Assembly: GCA_903859705.1 (NCBI GenBank)
Contig: CAIONQ010000100.1
Span: 25,133 to 89,132, forward strand
Length of the DNA: 64,000 nucleotides
DNA from: an uncultured Chthonomonas sp.
Lineage (GTDB): Bacteria > Armatimonadota > Chthonomonadetes > Chthonomonadales > Chthonomonadaceae
Direction of reading: 5' to 3'
The notes beneath the pieces were generated by a model. The model ran no database searches, was not told where the DNA came from, and saw nothing but the letters and a program-made list of their open reading frames with translations. A program made the position numbers and the translations under genes. Each line of letters starts with the position of its first letter. The stretch's first letter is position 1. Shown piece after piece: positions 41,288-50,755 of the stretch.

Positions 41288-42730
41288 TCAGCCAACACTG
41301 CCTTCAAGGCTAACACTCAGTAGCTTCTGCGCTTCCACGGCAAACTCCATAGGCAGTTCGCGGAAAACCTCTTTGCAGAAGCCATTTACAATCAGGTTCA
41401 CGGCATCTTCAGTGGAGATGCCACGCTGCTTGCAGTAAAAGATCTGATCTTCGCCAATCTTCGAAGTAGAGGCTTCATGCTCCACCTGTGCAGAGGGGTT
41501 GCGAATATCGATATAAGGGAATGTGTGTGCCCCACAGCGATCTCCAATAAGTAGAGAATCGCACTGTGAGTAGTTACGCGCACCTTCCGCACCCGGGTTC
41601 ATGCGCACCAGTCCGCGGTAGGTGTTTTGCCCCTTGCCAGCAGAGATACCCTTCGAAACAATGGTGCTGCGGGTGTTCTTGCCGATATGGATCATTTTGG
41701 TGCCAGTATCGGCCTGCTGCATGTTGTTTGTAACGGCCACAGAGTAGAACTCACCCACCGAGTTATCGCCTTGCAATATGCACGAGGGATACTTCCAGGT
41801 TACTGCACTGCCAGTTTCAACCTGAGTCCAGGATATCTTTGCATTATCCAGGCACTTGCCGCGCTTGGTAACAAAGTTGTAGATGCCGCCCTTACCCTCT
41901 TTATCACCCGGATACCAGTTCTGCACAGTACTGTATTTAATCGTTGCCCCCTCCATCGCAATAAGCTCAACGACGGCGGCATGCAACTGATTTTCATCTC
42001 GGCGGGGAGCGGTGCAACCTTCCAGGTAGGAAACGGTGGCTCCCTTATCGGCAACAAGCAGGGTGCGCTCAAACTGGCCCGTGTTTTCCGCATTGATTCG
42101 GAAGTAGGTAGAGAGCTCCATTGGGCACTTAACGCCCGGTGGAATGTAGCAGAAAGATCCATCGCTAAACACTGCAGAGTTGAGAGTGGCGAAATAGTTA
42201 TCGGAGTAGGGAACCACCGAGCCAAGATACTTCTTTACCAGATCCGGGTGATTCTGAACTGCCTCCGAAAAGGAGCAGAAAATGATCCCGAGCTTGTAAA
42301 GCTCCTCTTTAAAAGTAGTGGTTACGGAAACGCTATCAAATACCGCATCCACAGCCACACCCGTAAGGCGCTTCTGTTCTGCAAGGGAAATTCCCAGCTT
42401 CTCAAAGGTCTTTAGCAGCTCAGGATCTACCTCATCAAGGCTATCCAACACTACCTTCGCCTTAGGGGCGGCATAGTAGTAAGTTTTTTGATAATCAATG
42501 GGTGGGTAGTGTACGTTGTGCCACTCTGGCTCTGTCATGGTAAGCCAATGCCGATAGGCGCGAAGGCGCCACTCTAGCAACCACTCTGGCTCACTTTTCT
42601 TAGAGGAAATGAGGCGCACAATGTCCTCATTAAGGCCCATAGGGATCTTCTCGGTTTCGATATCAGTAACGAAGCCGTACTTGTAATCCTGGCCTGTAAA
42701 CTCCTCGATGGTATCTGATGCTGACGACAT
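41288..42730 (-). CDS. sufB: Fe-S cluster assembly scaffold protein SufB
   Basis: A 480-residue SufB with the family landmarks [93 protein letters not shown] and [23 protein letters not shown] 42730 is preceded by AAGGAG with six bases of spacing; a frame extending to 42820 overlaps the regulator gene and adds unrelated sequence. It is the first structural gene after the Rrf2 regulator, only ten bases downstream of it. SufB receives sulfur from SufSE and assembles the cluster with SufC and SufD. Confidence 0.97.
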   Translation of the reverse strand: MSSASDTIEEFTGQDYKYGFVTDIETEKIPMGLNEDIVRLISSKKSEPEWLLEWRLRAYRHWLTMTEPEWHNVHYPPIDYQKTYYYAAPKAKVVLDSLDEVDPELLKTFEKLGISLAEQKRLTGVAVDAVFDSVSVTTTFKEELYKLGIIFCSFSEAVQNHPDLVKKYLGSVVPYSDNYFATLNSAVFSDGSFCYIPPGVKCPMELSTYFRINAENTGQFERTLLVADKGATVSYLEGCTAPRRDENQLHAAVVELIAMEGATIKYSTVQNWYPGDKEGKGGIYNFVTKRGKCLDNAKISWTQVETGSAVTWKYPSCILQGDNSVGEFYSVAVTNNMQQADTGTKMIHIGKNTRSTIVSKGISAGKGQNTYRGLVRMNPGAEGARNYSQCDSLLIGDRCGAHTFPYIDIRNPSAQVEHEASTSKIGEDQIFYCKQRGISTEDAVNLIVNGFCKEVFRELPMEFAVEAQKLLSVSLEGSVG

Positions 42731-42740
42731 CCTGAGCTCC

Positions 42741-43277
42741 TTACAGCGCTTCCGCTTTTGCCTCGGCGGCACCCCGAGCATTATGCTCTGGCGCGCCCGG
42801 GCGGGCAGAAACAAGTTCAAATGTTATAGGCGCACGGTTATCTGCGTCGTCTCGGCTGATCTCGGAAAGCGAAATGAGATCCAGCATTTGAAAGATGCGT
42901 GTATTGATGCGCGCCAGGGGATCTTTTATAGTACAGCGGAGGTGCTGATCACACAGCACATCGCCGGATTTCATACATTGGGTTATCGCAGTAGGACCAT
43001 CTATTGAGGTGATCACAGCGCCCACGCTTATGGCCGAAGCCGACCTTGCGAGGCGATATCCGCCCGTTGGGCCGGGCGTAGACTGAATGATCTGATCCTT
43101 GGCAAGCCTCTGCAGGATCTTGGCAAGAAGCTCAACCGGAATGCCATACTGGTCTGCAATTTCTCGCGTGTTTACTGCCCGGCCGTTTTCTTCTCTGGCC
43201 AGGTGAGTAAGTGCTAGAAGTGCGTAATCTGCTTTCTTGCTGAGGCTTAACAATTCGTGTGTCCTTATTCCGACCAT
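42741..43277 (-). CDS. Rrf2-family transcriptional regulator of the suf operon (IscR/SufR-like)
   Basis: A 178-residue winged-helix regulator. The DNA-binding domain reads [40 protein letters not shown] and [16 protein letters not shown] three-cysteine cluster site follows ([16 protein letters not shown], Cys-X7-Cys-X5-Cys), close to the spacing of IscR, so a 2Fe-2S sensor is likely. It is the first gene of the suf operon and probably controls it, including itself. ATG 43277 has GGAG six bases upstream; that GGAG overlaps the right arm of the operator. The Ala/Glu-rich C-terminal tail is not conserved in the family. Confidence 0.92.
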   Translation of the reverse strand: MVGIRTHELLSLSKKADYALLALTHLAREENGRAVNTREIADQYGIPVELLAKILQRLAKDQIIQSTPGPTGGYRLARSASAISVGAVITSIDGPTAITQCMKSGDVLCDQHLRCTIKDPLARINTRIFQMLDLISLSEISRDDADNRAPITFELVSARPGAPEHNARGAAEAKAEAL

Positions 43278-43284
43278 TTCAGTC

Positions 43285-43303
43285 TCCGACTTATATGGTC
43301 GGA
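43285..43303. promoter_or_regulatory. Inverted-repeat operator of the suf operon
   Basis: TCCGAC (43285-43290) and GTCGGA (43298-43303) form a perfect inverted repeat around TTATATG. A third TCCGAC copy lies at 43269-43274, overlapping the regulator start codon. The site begins just after the -10 box and includes the Shine-Dalgarno sequence. The spacing and AT centre resemble Rrf2/IscR type sites, so autorepression by the adjacent Rrf2 protein is inferred. Confidence 0.7.
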
Positions 43304-43306
43304 TAT

Positions 43307-43335
43307 AGTTTACCGCAGGGCTATCATTGTGTCAA
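43307..43335 (-). promoter_or_regulatory. suf operon promoter
   Basis: On the minus strand a perfect -35 TTGACA (43335-43330) is followed after 17 bases by -10 TAAACT (43312-43307, four of six). The predicted start is near 43300, giving a leader of about 23 bases before the regulator ATG. Confidence 0.75.
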
Positions 43336-43548
43336 CAATGGTTCGCAGTTATTGCAGGATTCTTTTGTTCCATAGCCTGAACAAACGGCAGAGAAAACCG
43401 TCGGCTATTGTACACAGATTGTGATATTGCCCTATAAGTCACCACGCAGCGAAGCGGAAGCCGCCTGGTTTGCAATCTGCTTCCGGGCTACTGGCAAAAA
43501 TATGTGCTACAGCAGGCGCAGAATTGCGAAAATTGTTGTAACACACCA

Positions 43549-43577
43549 TTGACTCCAGCTGTCGTATGGGCTAGCAT
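43549..43577 (+). promoter_or_regulatory. Promoter of the DUF1549/DUF1501 operon
   Basis: TTGACT (43549-43554) stands 17 bases before TAGCAT (43572-43577, four of six matches). The expected start is ~26 bases before the ATG at 43610, which has CGGAGG eight bases upstream. Confidence 0.55.
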
Positions 43578-43609
43578 TAAAGGGCGTTAAGCTTCCGGAG
43601 GCTGTCTGC

Positions 43610-45892
43610 ATGCGTCTAATGAAATTCCATGGCTCTTACCTATTATGTGCAGCTCTGGCTGTAGCATGCACTGGCGGCGGCGCTTTTGCCCAGCGCCGGC
43701 ACGTTGCTGCTAAGCCTGCTACTCATGGAGCGGCTGTTTTGGCAGCCAAGGCTGCGGCTGAGCCCATCCCTGATAAGGTGGAGTTTCTGCGTGATATTGC
43801 TCCGATACTTGATCGTGGCGGTTGCTCCGGTGCACAGTGCCATGGCAAGTTCGGTGGCCGGGCTGGTTTTCAGGTTTCGCTGCTCACTCTTAACCCTGAG
43901 GACGATTACGAACCGATTGTATTTGGCGGCCGTGGGCGGCGCCTCAATTTTGCAGAGCCAGAGAAGAGCCTTTTCCTGCTGAAAGCCACTAACGTGCTGC
44001 CACATGCAGGTGGCCCACGCTTTGAAGTTGGTTCACAACAGTACCGCACTGTACTGAAATGGATCAAGCAGGGTGCACAGTTTTCAGAATCAGACCCTCG
44101 CCTCACTGAGCTGACCATTGTTCCAAATAAGCTAACACTTACTAAAGTTGGGCAAAAAGTGCCCATTAAGGTGATGGCGAAGTACACCGATGGCAGCACC
44201 CGAGATGTAACAAAGAAGGCAGCTTTCTCTTCCACCAACGGTGTTTCCCTGGGCGTGAATGAAGATGGTGTGGTTACTGGTTTGCGCTGGGGCGGCGGCG
44301 GAATTCTGGCACGCTACCTGGGAACGGTAACGGCAACCTTTGTTACACTCCCGCAAGAGCGTAAGGGTGTTTACCCGCAGCTTGGAACAGAAAACCCTAT
44401 TGATAAGGTTGTTTTTGAGAACCTGAAGCGCCTGAATGTAATCCCGTCAAAGCGGAGCGATGATGCGGAGTTCTTGCGCCGAATTACTCTGGATACACTC
44501 GGCCGCCTGCCTACCATCGATGAAACCGAAGCGTTTGCATCGGATAAAGCAGCAGATAAGCGCCCAAAACTCATAGATACCCTGCTGGATAAACCTGAAT
44601 TTGCCGATTATCGCACGCTGCGTCTATGCGATCTTTTGCGAGTTAATCCCCGTAAACTTGGCGGTAACAATGAGCTAGCGGAGCGCAGCGCCACTCTGTT
44701 TTATGAGTGGATTAACAAAAGTGTTGCGGCAAACAAGCCGTGGGATCAGTTTGTGCGCGAGATCATCACTGCGCGCGGTAGCACCTATTACAATGGAGCA
44801 GCCAACTTCTACCGCGTAGAGCGCGAGCCGAACGACCGTATGGAGAATATTGGCCAGGCTTTTCTTGGCGTTCGAATGATGTGTGCCCGATGTCACAAGC
44901 ATCCCTTTGATCGATGGAATACCGACGATTATTGGAACTTTGCCAGCTTTATGAGCAAGGTGGGTATTGGCGGTGGCCGTATTCTGGATGAGCAGGTTGT
45001 TAACTACAACAAATACGGTCAGGTAATCAACCAGTCGGTTAACGGCCACAACCGTGGCAAGGTGGCACCGGCAACCTACCTTGGCGAAAAGGATCCATTG
45101 CCGGCCGACGCTGCCATTAAGGGCGACCTGGTTGATGACCTCGCTAAGTGGATTACCAACGAAAAAAACCCGTTCTTTGCCCGTGCAACTGTAAACAGAC
45201 TGTGGTCTAACTACTTCGGCAAAGGCGTTGTTCATCCGGTAGATGATATGAGAGCCACTACGCCAGAAAGTGTGCCGGGCCTGCTGGATGTACTCAGCCA
45301 GGAGCTTGTGAGCCACAAATACGATATCAAGTACCTGATCAAGCTCATCTTGAACTCCCAGACATACCAGTTCTCGGGTGTTCCTAATGATAGCAATGTG
45401 AAGGACGATCGTTATTTCTCACACTACTTCCCAAAACCAATGCCAGCCGCCGCACTGCTCGATATCGTTAATCAGGCAACGGGTGCAGCAGAAAACTTCG
45501 GCACCTTCGCAGAGCGCACCAAAGCAGTGCAATCGGCTCTGCCTCCCAACAACTACTTCCTGAGTGCCTTTGGGCAATCGCACAGAGAGTTCCTTGCCGA
45601 TATGGATCCAAAGTTGGAACCCAATCTAGTCCAAACTCTCATCATGATTAACTCTCCATACATCGAAGGTAAAATCAGGAACGGCAACACCGTGAAAGCA
45701 GTAATGGATAAGGCACAAACAGATGAAGATCTGGTGCGGGGCCTCTACAGCCGCACCTTCTGTCGAGAGCCCAATCCCACTGAGCTCGCTAAGTCTGTGG
45801 CGCTTATACAGGGCGCAAAACAGAAACGAGAAGGTGCGCAAGACCTTCTGTGGGCTCTGGTTACTGCCCGCGAATTCTTCTTTAACCACTAA
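43610..45892 (+). CDS. Secreted DUF1549/DUF1553 protein with PSCyt1 heme-like domain and BIG2 domain
   Basis: A 760-residue exported protein of planctomycete type. A Sec signal ends near residue 28. A PSCyt1-like segment (~55-155) carries C72-X4-C77-H78 (GGCSGAQCHGKFGG). A BIG2 Ig-like domain (~165-245, PNKLTLTKVGQKVPIKVMAK) follows, then DUF1549 (~265-455) with CARCHKHPFDRW (425-436), and DUF1553 (~510-750) with NPFFARATVNRLWSNYFGKG and a REFLADMDPKLEPNLVQ-like end. Such proteins are common in Planctomycetes and Verrucomicrobia and are thought to act with DUF1501 partners; their reaction is not established. It is the first gene of a four-gene operon. Confidence 0.9.
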   Translation: MRLMKFHGSYLLCAALAVACTGGGAFAQRRHVAAKPATHGAAVLAAKAAAEPIPDKVEFLRDIAPILDRGGCSGAQCHGKFGGRAGFQVSLLTLNPEDDYEPIVFGGRGRRLNFAEPEKSLFLLKATNVLPHAGGPRFEVGSQQYRTVLKWIKQGAQFSESDPRLTELTIVPNKLTLTKVGQKVPIKVMAKYTDGSTRDVTKKAAFSSTNGVSLGVNEDGVVTGLRWGGGGILARYLGTVTATFVTLPQERKGVYPQLGTENPIDKVVFENLKRLNVIPSKRSDDAEFLRRITLDTLGRLPTIDETEAFASDKAADKRPKLIDTLLDKPEFADYRTLRLCDLLRVNPRKLGGNNELAERSATLFYEWINKSVAANKPWDQFVREIITARGSTYYNGAANFYRVEREPNDRMENIGQAFLGVRMMCARCHKHPFDRWNTDDYWNFASFMSKVGIGGGRILDEQVVNYNKYGQVINQSVNGHNRGKVAPATYLGEKDPLPADAAIKGDLVDDLAKWITNEKNPFFARATVNRLWSNYFGKGVVHPVDDMRATTPESVPGLLDVLSQELVSHKYDIKYLIKLILNSQTYQFSGVPNDSNVKDDRYFSHYFPKPMPAAALLDIVNQATGAAENFGTFAERTKAVQSALPPNNYFLSAFGQSHREFLADMDPKLEPNLVQTLIMINSPYIEGKIRNGNTVKAVMDKAQTDEDLVRGLYSRTFCREPNPTELAKSVALIQGAKQKREGAQDLLWALVTAREFFFNH

Positions 45893-46047
45893 CCCAAGAA
45901 TCTGCTGGCCGGCTGCAGCATCTGAGATGCCGGCACGTACGATAGCTGTCAACGCAAGTCCCCGGGAGCACCAGTGTGCAGGGGCATCAATCGGGCGAAT
46001 ACTACCGGATAAACCTGTCCGAACGAACTTCGGCAAGGGGAGTACTG

Positions 46048-47367
46048 ATGGATTACAACTGGCTTAGCGACTGCGAGAAGTTTCACCGCCGTGATGTGCT
46101 GAAAGTCGGCGTTCTGAGCCTGCTGGGGCTCTCTCTTTCCAAATACTATGCTCTGGCAGATGCCACGGCTAAAACTGGAAAGATGGATCAAACCAGCGGT
46201 ACCGCAGATTCTGTGGTGCTGATATGGCTTGCGGGCGGACCCAGCCACATCGATACGTTCGACCCGAAGCCTGATGCTCCCCTGGAGATTCGGGGAAACT
46301 TCAAAGCAATCAGCACCAACGGCAACATGCAGCTCAGCGAGCATTTGCCGAAGATTGCCGATCAAGCCGATAAGATTACGGTTGTTCGCAGTGTAACCAG
46401 CCCAACTGCTGCCCACGAAATTGGCACCCATTACATGCTTACCGGCTTTATGCCGTTGCCTGGTTTTGCCGTTCCCAGTTATGGCTCGGTAGCTTCCAGC
46501 CTACTTGGTCCACGCTCTGCGCTGCCCCCATACATCTCGGTTCAGCAGCCTGGCAGCGAAATGGGCCCGGGCTTCCTGGGTGCCTCCCTCGGCCCGTTCT
46601 GCCCCGGTGGCGATCCTGCTAACGCGAACTTTGCCGTTCGAGATCTGGATGCGCCTACCTACATGACGCCGGAGAAGGAACAGCGCCGCCGTGAACTGCG
46701 CGATGTTGTGGATACCGCGTTCAAAAACTACGAAAAGGGCAGCGACTCAGCGCGCGCCATAGATTCGTTCTATAATCGCGCTTACACCTTGCTCTCCTCC
46801 AATGAGGCACGCGCTGCCTTCGATCTGAAAAAAGAAAAAGAAGAAACCAAGAATGCATATGGTCGCAACAATTTTGGCCAGAGCCTTCTGCTCTCTCGCC
46901 GTCTTGTTGAGGCCGGCGTGCGGTTCAGCACCGTAACACTCGGTGGGTGGGACAACCATTCCAACATATTCAACGCGCTTGGCCAGAGCCACCTACCGAT
47001 GTTCGATCAGGCTATGGCTGCATTTATCGCCGATCTGGAGCAGCGTGGTTTGCTGAAGCGCACCCTTATCGTTGTAATGGGCGAGTTCGGCCGAACACCA
47101 ATCATTAACCGCGATGCAGGGCGCGACCACTACAGCCGAGTCTTCTCACTCATGCTTGCCGGTGGCGGTATAAAGGGCGGCAACGTCGTTGGTGCCTCAG
47201 ATCCGAAGGGTATGGAGCCAGCAGCAGATCTGGTTCGGCCAGAAGATCTGGCAGCAACCATCTACCACTGCCTTGGCATTGATTACACTCAGAGCATCAC
47301 ATCTCCAGAGGGCATCCGTATTACACTGGCTCGTGGCGGTACCCATATCCGGAAGGCAATGGCATGA
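46048..47367 (+). CDS. DUF1501 protein, Tat-type N-terminus
   Basis: A 439-residue DUF1501 protein, related to the alkaline phosphatase/sulfatase fold. The start at ATG 46048 has AAGGGGAG five bases upstream; the frame to 45976 is not used. A twin-arginine signal (CEKFHRRDVLKVGVLSLLGLS) indicates export. Core features are VVLIWLAGGPSHIDTFDPKP, ITVVRSVTSPTAAHEIGTHY, GVRFSTVTLGGWDNHSNIF, LIVVMGEFGRTPIINRDAG and RDHYSRVFSLMLAGGGIKGG. These Asp/His positions may bind metal. It lies 155 bases after the DUF1549/1553 gene, its typical neighbour, and its stop overlaps the next gene by four bases. Confidence 0.93.
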   Translation: MDYNWLSDCEKFHRRDVLKVGVLSLLGLSLSKYYALADATAKTGKMDQTSGTADSVVLIWLAGGPSHIDTFDPKPDAPLEIRGNFKAISTNGNMQLSEHLPKIADQADKITVVRSVTSPTAAHEIGTHYMLTGFMPLPGFAVPSYGSVASSLLGPRSALPPYISVQQPGSEMGPGFLGASLGPFCPGGDPANANFAVRDLDAPTYMTPEKEQRRRELRDVVDTAFKNYEKGSDSARAIDSFYNRAYTLLSSNEARAAFDLKKEKEETKNAYGRNNFGQSLLLSRRLVEAGVRFSTVTLGGWDNHSNIFNALGQSHLPMFDQAMAAFIADLEQRGLLKRTLIVVMGEFGRTPIINRDAGRDHYSRVFSLMLAGGGIKGGNVVGASDPKGMEPAADLVRPEDLAATIYHCLGIDYTQSITSPEGIRITLARGGTHIRKAMA

Positions 47368-48506
47368 TGAGAACGAGATTACACTCCCCGGCGGCGCTTG
47401 CCGGGATGGGTCTTCTCGCTCTCGCGTCTGCGGGGGCGCATGGCCAGGCAAAGCCTGCCGCACCCCCTGCTCCGTCTGCGGCGGCCGCTCCTGCTGCTGC
47501 CCCCAAACCACGTCTAACTCCAATTACTGCGCTTACATTTAGCGGCGATGGCAAAAAGCTTGCCGTCGGTACCTATGGCGAAGTAGTGCTGTATGATACG
47601 GCATCCTGGGCGGAGGCGGGCCAGTTTAAGCAGGTGGTGGATTCTGCGCGTAGCCTTGCTTTTCAGCCGAACGGCAGCTTGCTTGCTATAGGCTGTGGTT
47701 TGCCCGGGCGTACCGGCAATACCCTGCTGTGGGATACGGCGGGTACAGATAAGCCTTATAGCTATCCAGCCATGGGCGATACAGTGGAAGCCGTGGCGTT
47801 TAATAAAGACGGCAAAGAGATTCTGCTCGGAGCCAACGATAACCGCGCACACTTCTACACCTCACTAACCAGCAACACTGGCACAAATATCGATGCCCAT
47901 AACGGGCGCGTAACCGCGGTGGCATTCTCGCCTACTCTCGGCACGCTTTACGTTACCGGAGGCATGGATAAAATTGTTAAGGTATGGGTAGAGAAATCTG
48001 GCCAAAACGTATGCAACTTCGATCAGTGTGATAGTGGCCTAACTGGGCTGGTGTTTCTCAACAATGGAACACAGTTTGTGGGCTCTGGCCTGGATGGCAA
48101 GTTGTACTGGTGGGGCGTTTCGCACGATGAGCGGAAAGATACCTATGGCGGATACTTCTTCCGGCAGTTTGAAGCCCACCCGGGTGGCATTTATACTCTT
48201 ACCGGAGCAGCCAACGGCCAGCGCATGATCACTGGCGGCGCAGATAAGATTGTAAACGTATGGAACCCGGATAATGGGCAAAAACTGAAATCATTCAACG
48301 ATTCCGCAGGACCGGTTTATGCAGCCGCACTTAGCCCAGATGGCAAAATTGCCGCTGCGGGTGGCCGTGAGGGTGTGGTTTTGATTTGGGATGTGGAAAG
48401 CGGGAAGCTGATCAATACAATAACACCTGCACAGGCACCCATTCAAACACCTAAGCCCGTTCCAGTTCCAGCAAAATCAACAGGCAAAAGCGGCAAGAAG
48501 CGCTAA
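47364..48506 (+). CDS. Exported WD40-repeat protein
   Basis: A 380-residue seven-bladed propeller of WD40 type behind a Sec signal and an Ala/Pro-rich linker (AKPAAPPAPSAAAAPAAAPK). Blades include ITALTFSGDGKKLAVGTYGE, ARSLAFQPNGSLLAIGCG, VEAVAFNKDGKEILLGAND, VTAVAFSPTLGTLYVTGGMD, MITGGADKIVNVWNPDNG and AALSPDGKIAAAGGREG. It ends in a basic Pro/Lys tail. The ATG overlaps the DUF1501 stop (ATGA) and its TAA overlaps the next ATG (TAATG), so translation is coupled on both sides. It probably scaffolds the DUF1549/DUF1501/heme proteins; that is inference from the operon. Confidence 0.9.
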   Translation: MMRTRLHSPAALAGMGLLALASAGAHGQAKPAAPPAPSAAAAPAAAPKPRLTPITALTFSGDGKKLAVGTYGEVVLYDTASWAEAGQFKQVVDSARSLAFQPNGSLLAIGCGLPGRTGNTLLWDTAGTDKPYSYPAMGDTVEAVAFNKDGKEILLGANDNRAHFYTSLTSNTGTNIDAHNGRVTAVAFSPTLGTLYVTGGMDKIVKVWVEKSGQNVCNFDQCDSGLTGLVFLNNGTQFVGSGLDGKLYWWGVSHDERKDTYGGYFFRQFEAHPGGIYTLTGAANGQRMITGGADKIVNVWNPDNGQKLKSFNDSAGPVYAAALSPDGKIAAAGGREGVVLIWDVESGKLINTITPAQAPIQTPKPVPVPAKSTGKSGKKR

Positions 48507-50725
48507 TGCAGGGTGTGGTTAAATCTATGGGTGAGATGGATAGCAATCCGATGATGATCACGAGACTGCTTAACACGAGAAGCGTTCCGAATTTCGGCGC
48601 GCTTCTTATTCTTTCGGTGTTCCTGCTGTTGCCTTCTGGCCTACGTGCTCAAACGCCCCGTATCAACACCTTTTATCCCATTGGTGGCCGCATAGGCACC
48701 ACGGTGGATCTGGAGATACGCGGAGCTAACCTTGTTGGTGCCAACAAGCTGATAGTGCATGGAGCAGGCGTAACAGGCTCTGTACAGCCAAGTGTTTCCA
48801 AATCAGATGAAGCAGGCAAACCAGCCTGGCAGTCAAAATGCGGAACCTGCCATGATCTGCGTTCACCATCTAACCGTAGCCTTACCCCGGAACAGTGGGT
48901 GGCAACAGTAGAACGTATGATCAAGGTGCGCAATGCGCCCATCAGCCCTGCTGAATCGGATAAAATCAAGCAGTTTCTGGCGGGTGCAGCACGATCTGGA
49001 AAGCTCACTGCCAGTGTGAAGATTTCAAATGATGCCATTCCCGGCATTTACGAAATGCGTGTGGTAACCCCTGTAGGTGTTTCCAGTGCGGCACTGTTTG
49101 AAGTAGGCAATCTTCCAGAGATTACCGCCGGTAACAATACACGCAATACTCCTACTGCAATTACGCTGCCTTGCATCATTAATGGGTCTATCAACCCGGT
49201 GCCAGGTGGCGCAGAACGCCACTATTTCCGGTTTCAGGGCAAGAGCGGTGAACGGATCGTTTTCAACCTGAAAGCGTTTCGATACAACTTCTTAACAGAG
49301 TTGTTCTTCAACCCCAATATCAGAATCTATGATTCCACCGGAACTGAGATTGCAGAGAATCATGGCTACTATGATCTTGATCCGTTGTTAGATTGGCGTT
49401 GCCCGGCTTCCGGGGCATACACTCTCGAGGTGCGCGATCTGCTTGGCCGTGGCAACCCAGGCAACGTATACCGGTTAACAATTGGCTCAGTTCCATACGA
49501 TACAATGCTGTTCCCGCCCGCTGTCGAGGCAGGCAACTCAGCCAATCTGCGTGTGGTGGGCAAGGCTACGGATGGCTTTGATACAAGTTTTACCCAGCCA
49601 TCTATCAACAGTCTGGGAATTACTTCAGTCGGTAGCCCGTTTGGTTCACACCCATTGCTAGTTAGTGGTTTTCCCATTGTGACGCATGACAAAACCACTA
49701 TGGTTCCGGCTTGCCTTACTGGCCAGTTTAACAAGATGGGTGAAACCGACCATTTCCGAATTGAAGGATCCGGTGCCTACGAGTTTGAGGTGTACTCAGA
49801 GCGCCTGGGTTCTCTCAACCCTGTACGCGCCCACATCAAGAACGAAAAAGGACAGATAATCGCCAATATTGATCGTGATAACCGCACGCGTGCAACCATT
49901 CCGGCTGGCAAAGCATACTCTCTGGAAGTTGAGCCAGAGGAGAGCGATAAGGGTGTTGCCTGCGTGTATGCTGTTGAAGTGCGCCCGGTGCACCCTGTTG
50001 CAGAAGTGGCAGTTCGGCCGGCAAACATCACTGTTAGGCCGGGTATGACCACACCAGTAGAGGTGGTACTGTTGCGCCGTGAGGGCGTAACGGGCGATAT
50101 CACTATCTCTGCAGAGGATTTGCCTTCGGGTGTTATCGTAACGCCGGCCATCATACAGCCAGATCGCAACGAGGCAACCCTGTTGCTTACTGGTCTGAGC
50201 ACTGCCGCAGTTTCTGAAAAGCCAATTACCGTAACGGTAAGTGCCCAGGGCCCTGCGGGAGAGATCCGTACTACCGCGAAACCCCAGGAAATTGTGCTGG
50301 TGCAGAACACAAGAACACCCATCAACAGGGTGGATTGTGTTCTTGCCGTACGCGGTGCCTCAGATTTCACCGGGGAAGCAACCTCTGGCAAGGTGGTTAA
50401 AGTTCACCCGCGTAAAGGCGTGAAAGTAACCATTAAGGTAAACCGAAAGGCAAATTTCAAAGGCGCTGTAAACGTCGCAATCCGCAATCTGCCACTTGGT
50501 TGGGTTGCCAATCAGGAGCAGATACCAGCAGACAAGGATACCGTTACACTGCTGGTTCGGCCGGATGGCAACAATACGCTGCCTTTCTTGAATCGAGATG
50601 TGAAATTAACGCCAATACGCGCGGTAGTTGAGATGGGTGCGGATGAGTACATGTTTGTGGTAGACACATTGCTTATCAATCGCGCAGATAACATCAATGA
50701 AAAGGATGACGATAAGAAAGAGTAA
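48506..50725 (+). CDS. Exported protein with an IPT domain interrupted by a c-type heme segment
   Basis: A 739-residue secreted protein. After a hydrophobic signal (~31-48) comes an IPT/TIG-like domain (PRINTFYPIGGRIGTTVDLE) interrupted at ~100-165 by a segment with CGTCH (Cys112, Cys115, His116) and a helix-rich RSLTPEQWVATVERMIKVR region. This is the pattern of a small cytochrome c. The IPT fold resumes with VKISNDAIPGIYEMRVVTP. The rest is beta-sandwich, including pre-peptidase C-terminal-like parts (HYFRFQGKSGERIVFNLKAF). The ATG overlaps the WD40 stop by one base. It closes the operon and is followed by a terminator. Electron transfer to or from partner PSCyt1 is plausible but not shown. 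Confidence 0.8.
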   Translation: MQGVVKSMGEMDSNPMMITRLLNTRSVPNFGALLILSVFLLLPSGLRAQTPRINTFYPIGGRIGTTVDLEIRGANLVGANKLIVHGAGVTGSVQPSVSKSDEAGKPAWQSKCGTCHDLRSPSNRSLTPEQWVATVERMIKVRNAPISPAESDKIKQFLAGAARSGKLTASVKISNDAIPGIYEMRVVTPVGVSSAALFEVGNLPEITAGNNTRNTPTAITLPCIINGSINPVPGGAERHYFRFQGKSGERIVFNLKAFRYNFLTELFFNPNIRIYDSTGTEIAENHGYYDLDPLLDWRCPASGAYTLEVRDLLGRGNPGNVYRLTIGSVPYDTMLFPPAVEAGNSANLRVVGKATDGFDTSFTQPSINSLGITSVGSPFGSHPLLVSGFPIVTHDKTTMVPACLTGQFNKMGETDHFRIEGSGAYEFEVYSERLGSLNPVRAHIKNEKGQIIANIDRDNRTRATIPAGKAYSLEVEPEESDKGVACVYAVEVRPVHPVAEVAVRPANITVRPGMTTPVEVVLLRREGVTGDITISAEDLPSGVIVTPAIIQPDRNEATLLLTGLSTAAVSEKPITVTVSAQGPAGEIRTTAKPQEIVLVQNTRTPINRVDCVLAVRGASDFTGEATSGKVVKVHPRKGVKVTIKVNRKANFKGAVNVAIRNLPLGWVANQEQIPADKDTVTLLVRPDGNNTLPFLNRDVKLTPIRAVVEMGADEYMFVVDTLLINRADNINEKDDDKKE

Positions 50726-50755
50726 GAGAAAATCTCTGTTTTGGTGCAGATAGTT

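Larger units (their letters stand above)
43278..43609. other. Divergent control region: suf operon (minus) and DUF1549 operon (plus)
   Basis: These 332 bases contain the suf promoter and operator at 43285-43335 and a promoter for the plus-strand operon at 43549-43577. The middle (about 43340-43540) shows no gene and no strong repeat. The two operons have separate promoters about 220 bases apart, so shared control is not required. Confidence 0.6.

Noticed and set aside
41627..42415. A 262-codon plus-strand frame inside sufB
   Set aside because: It is antisense to a clear SufB; no start signal or family likeness.
44675..45316. A 213-codon minus-strand frame in the DUF1549/1553 gene
   Set aside because: It lies opposite a recognised domain and is not supported by a start signal.
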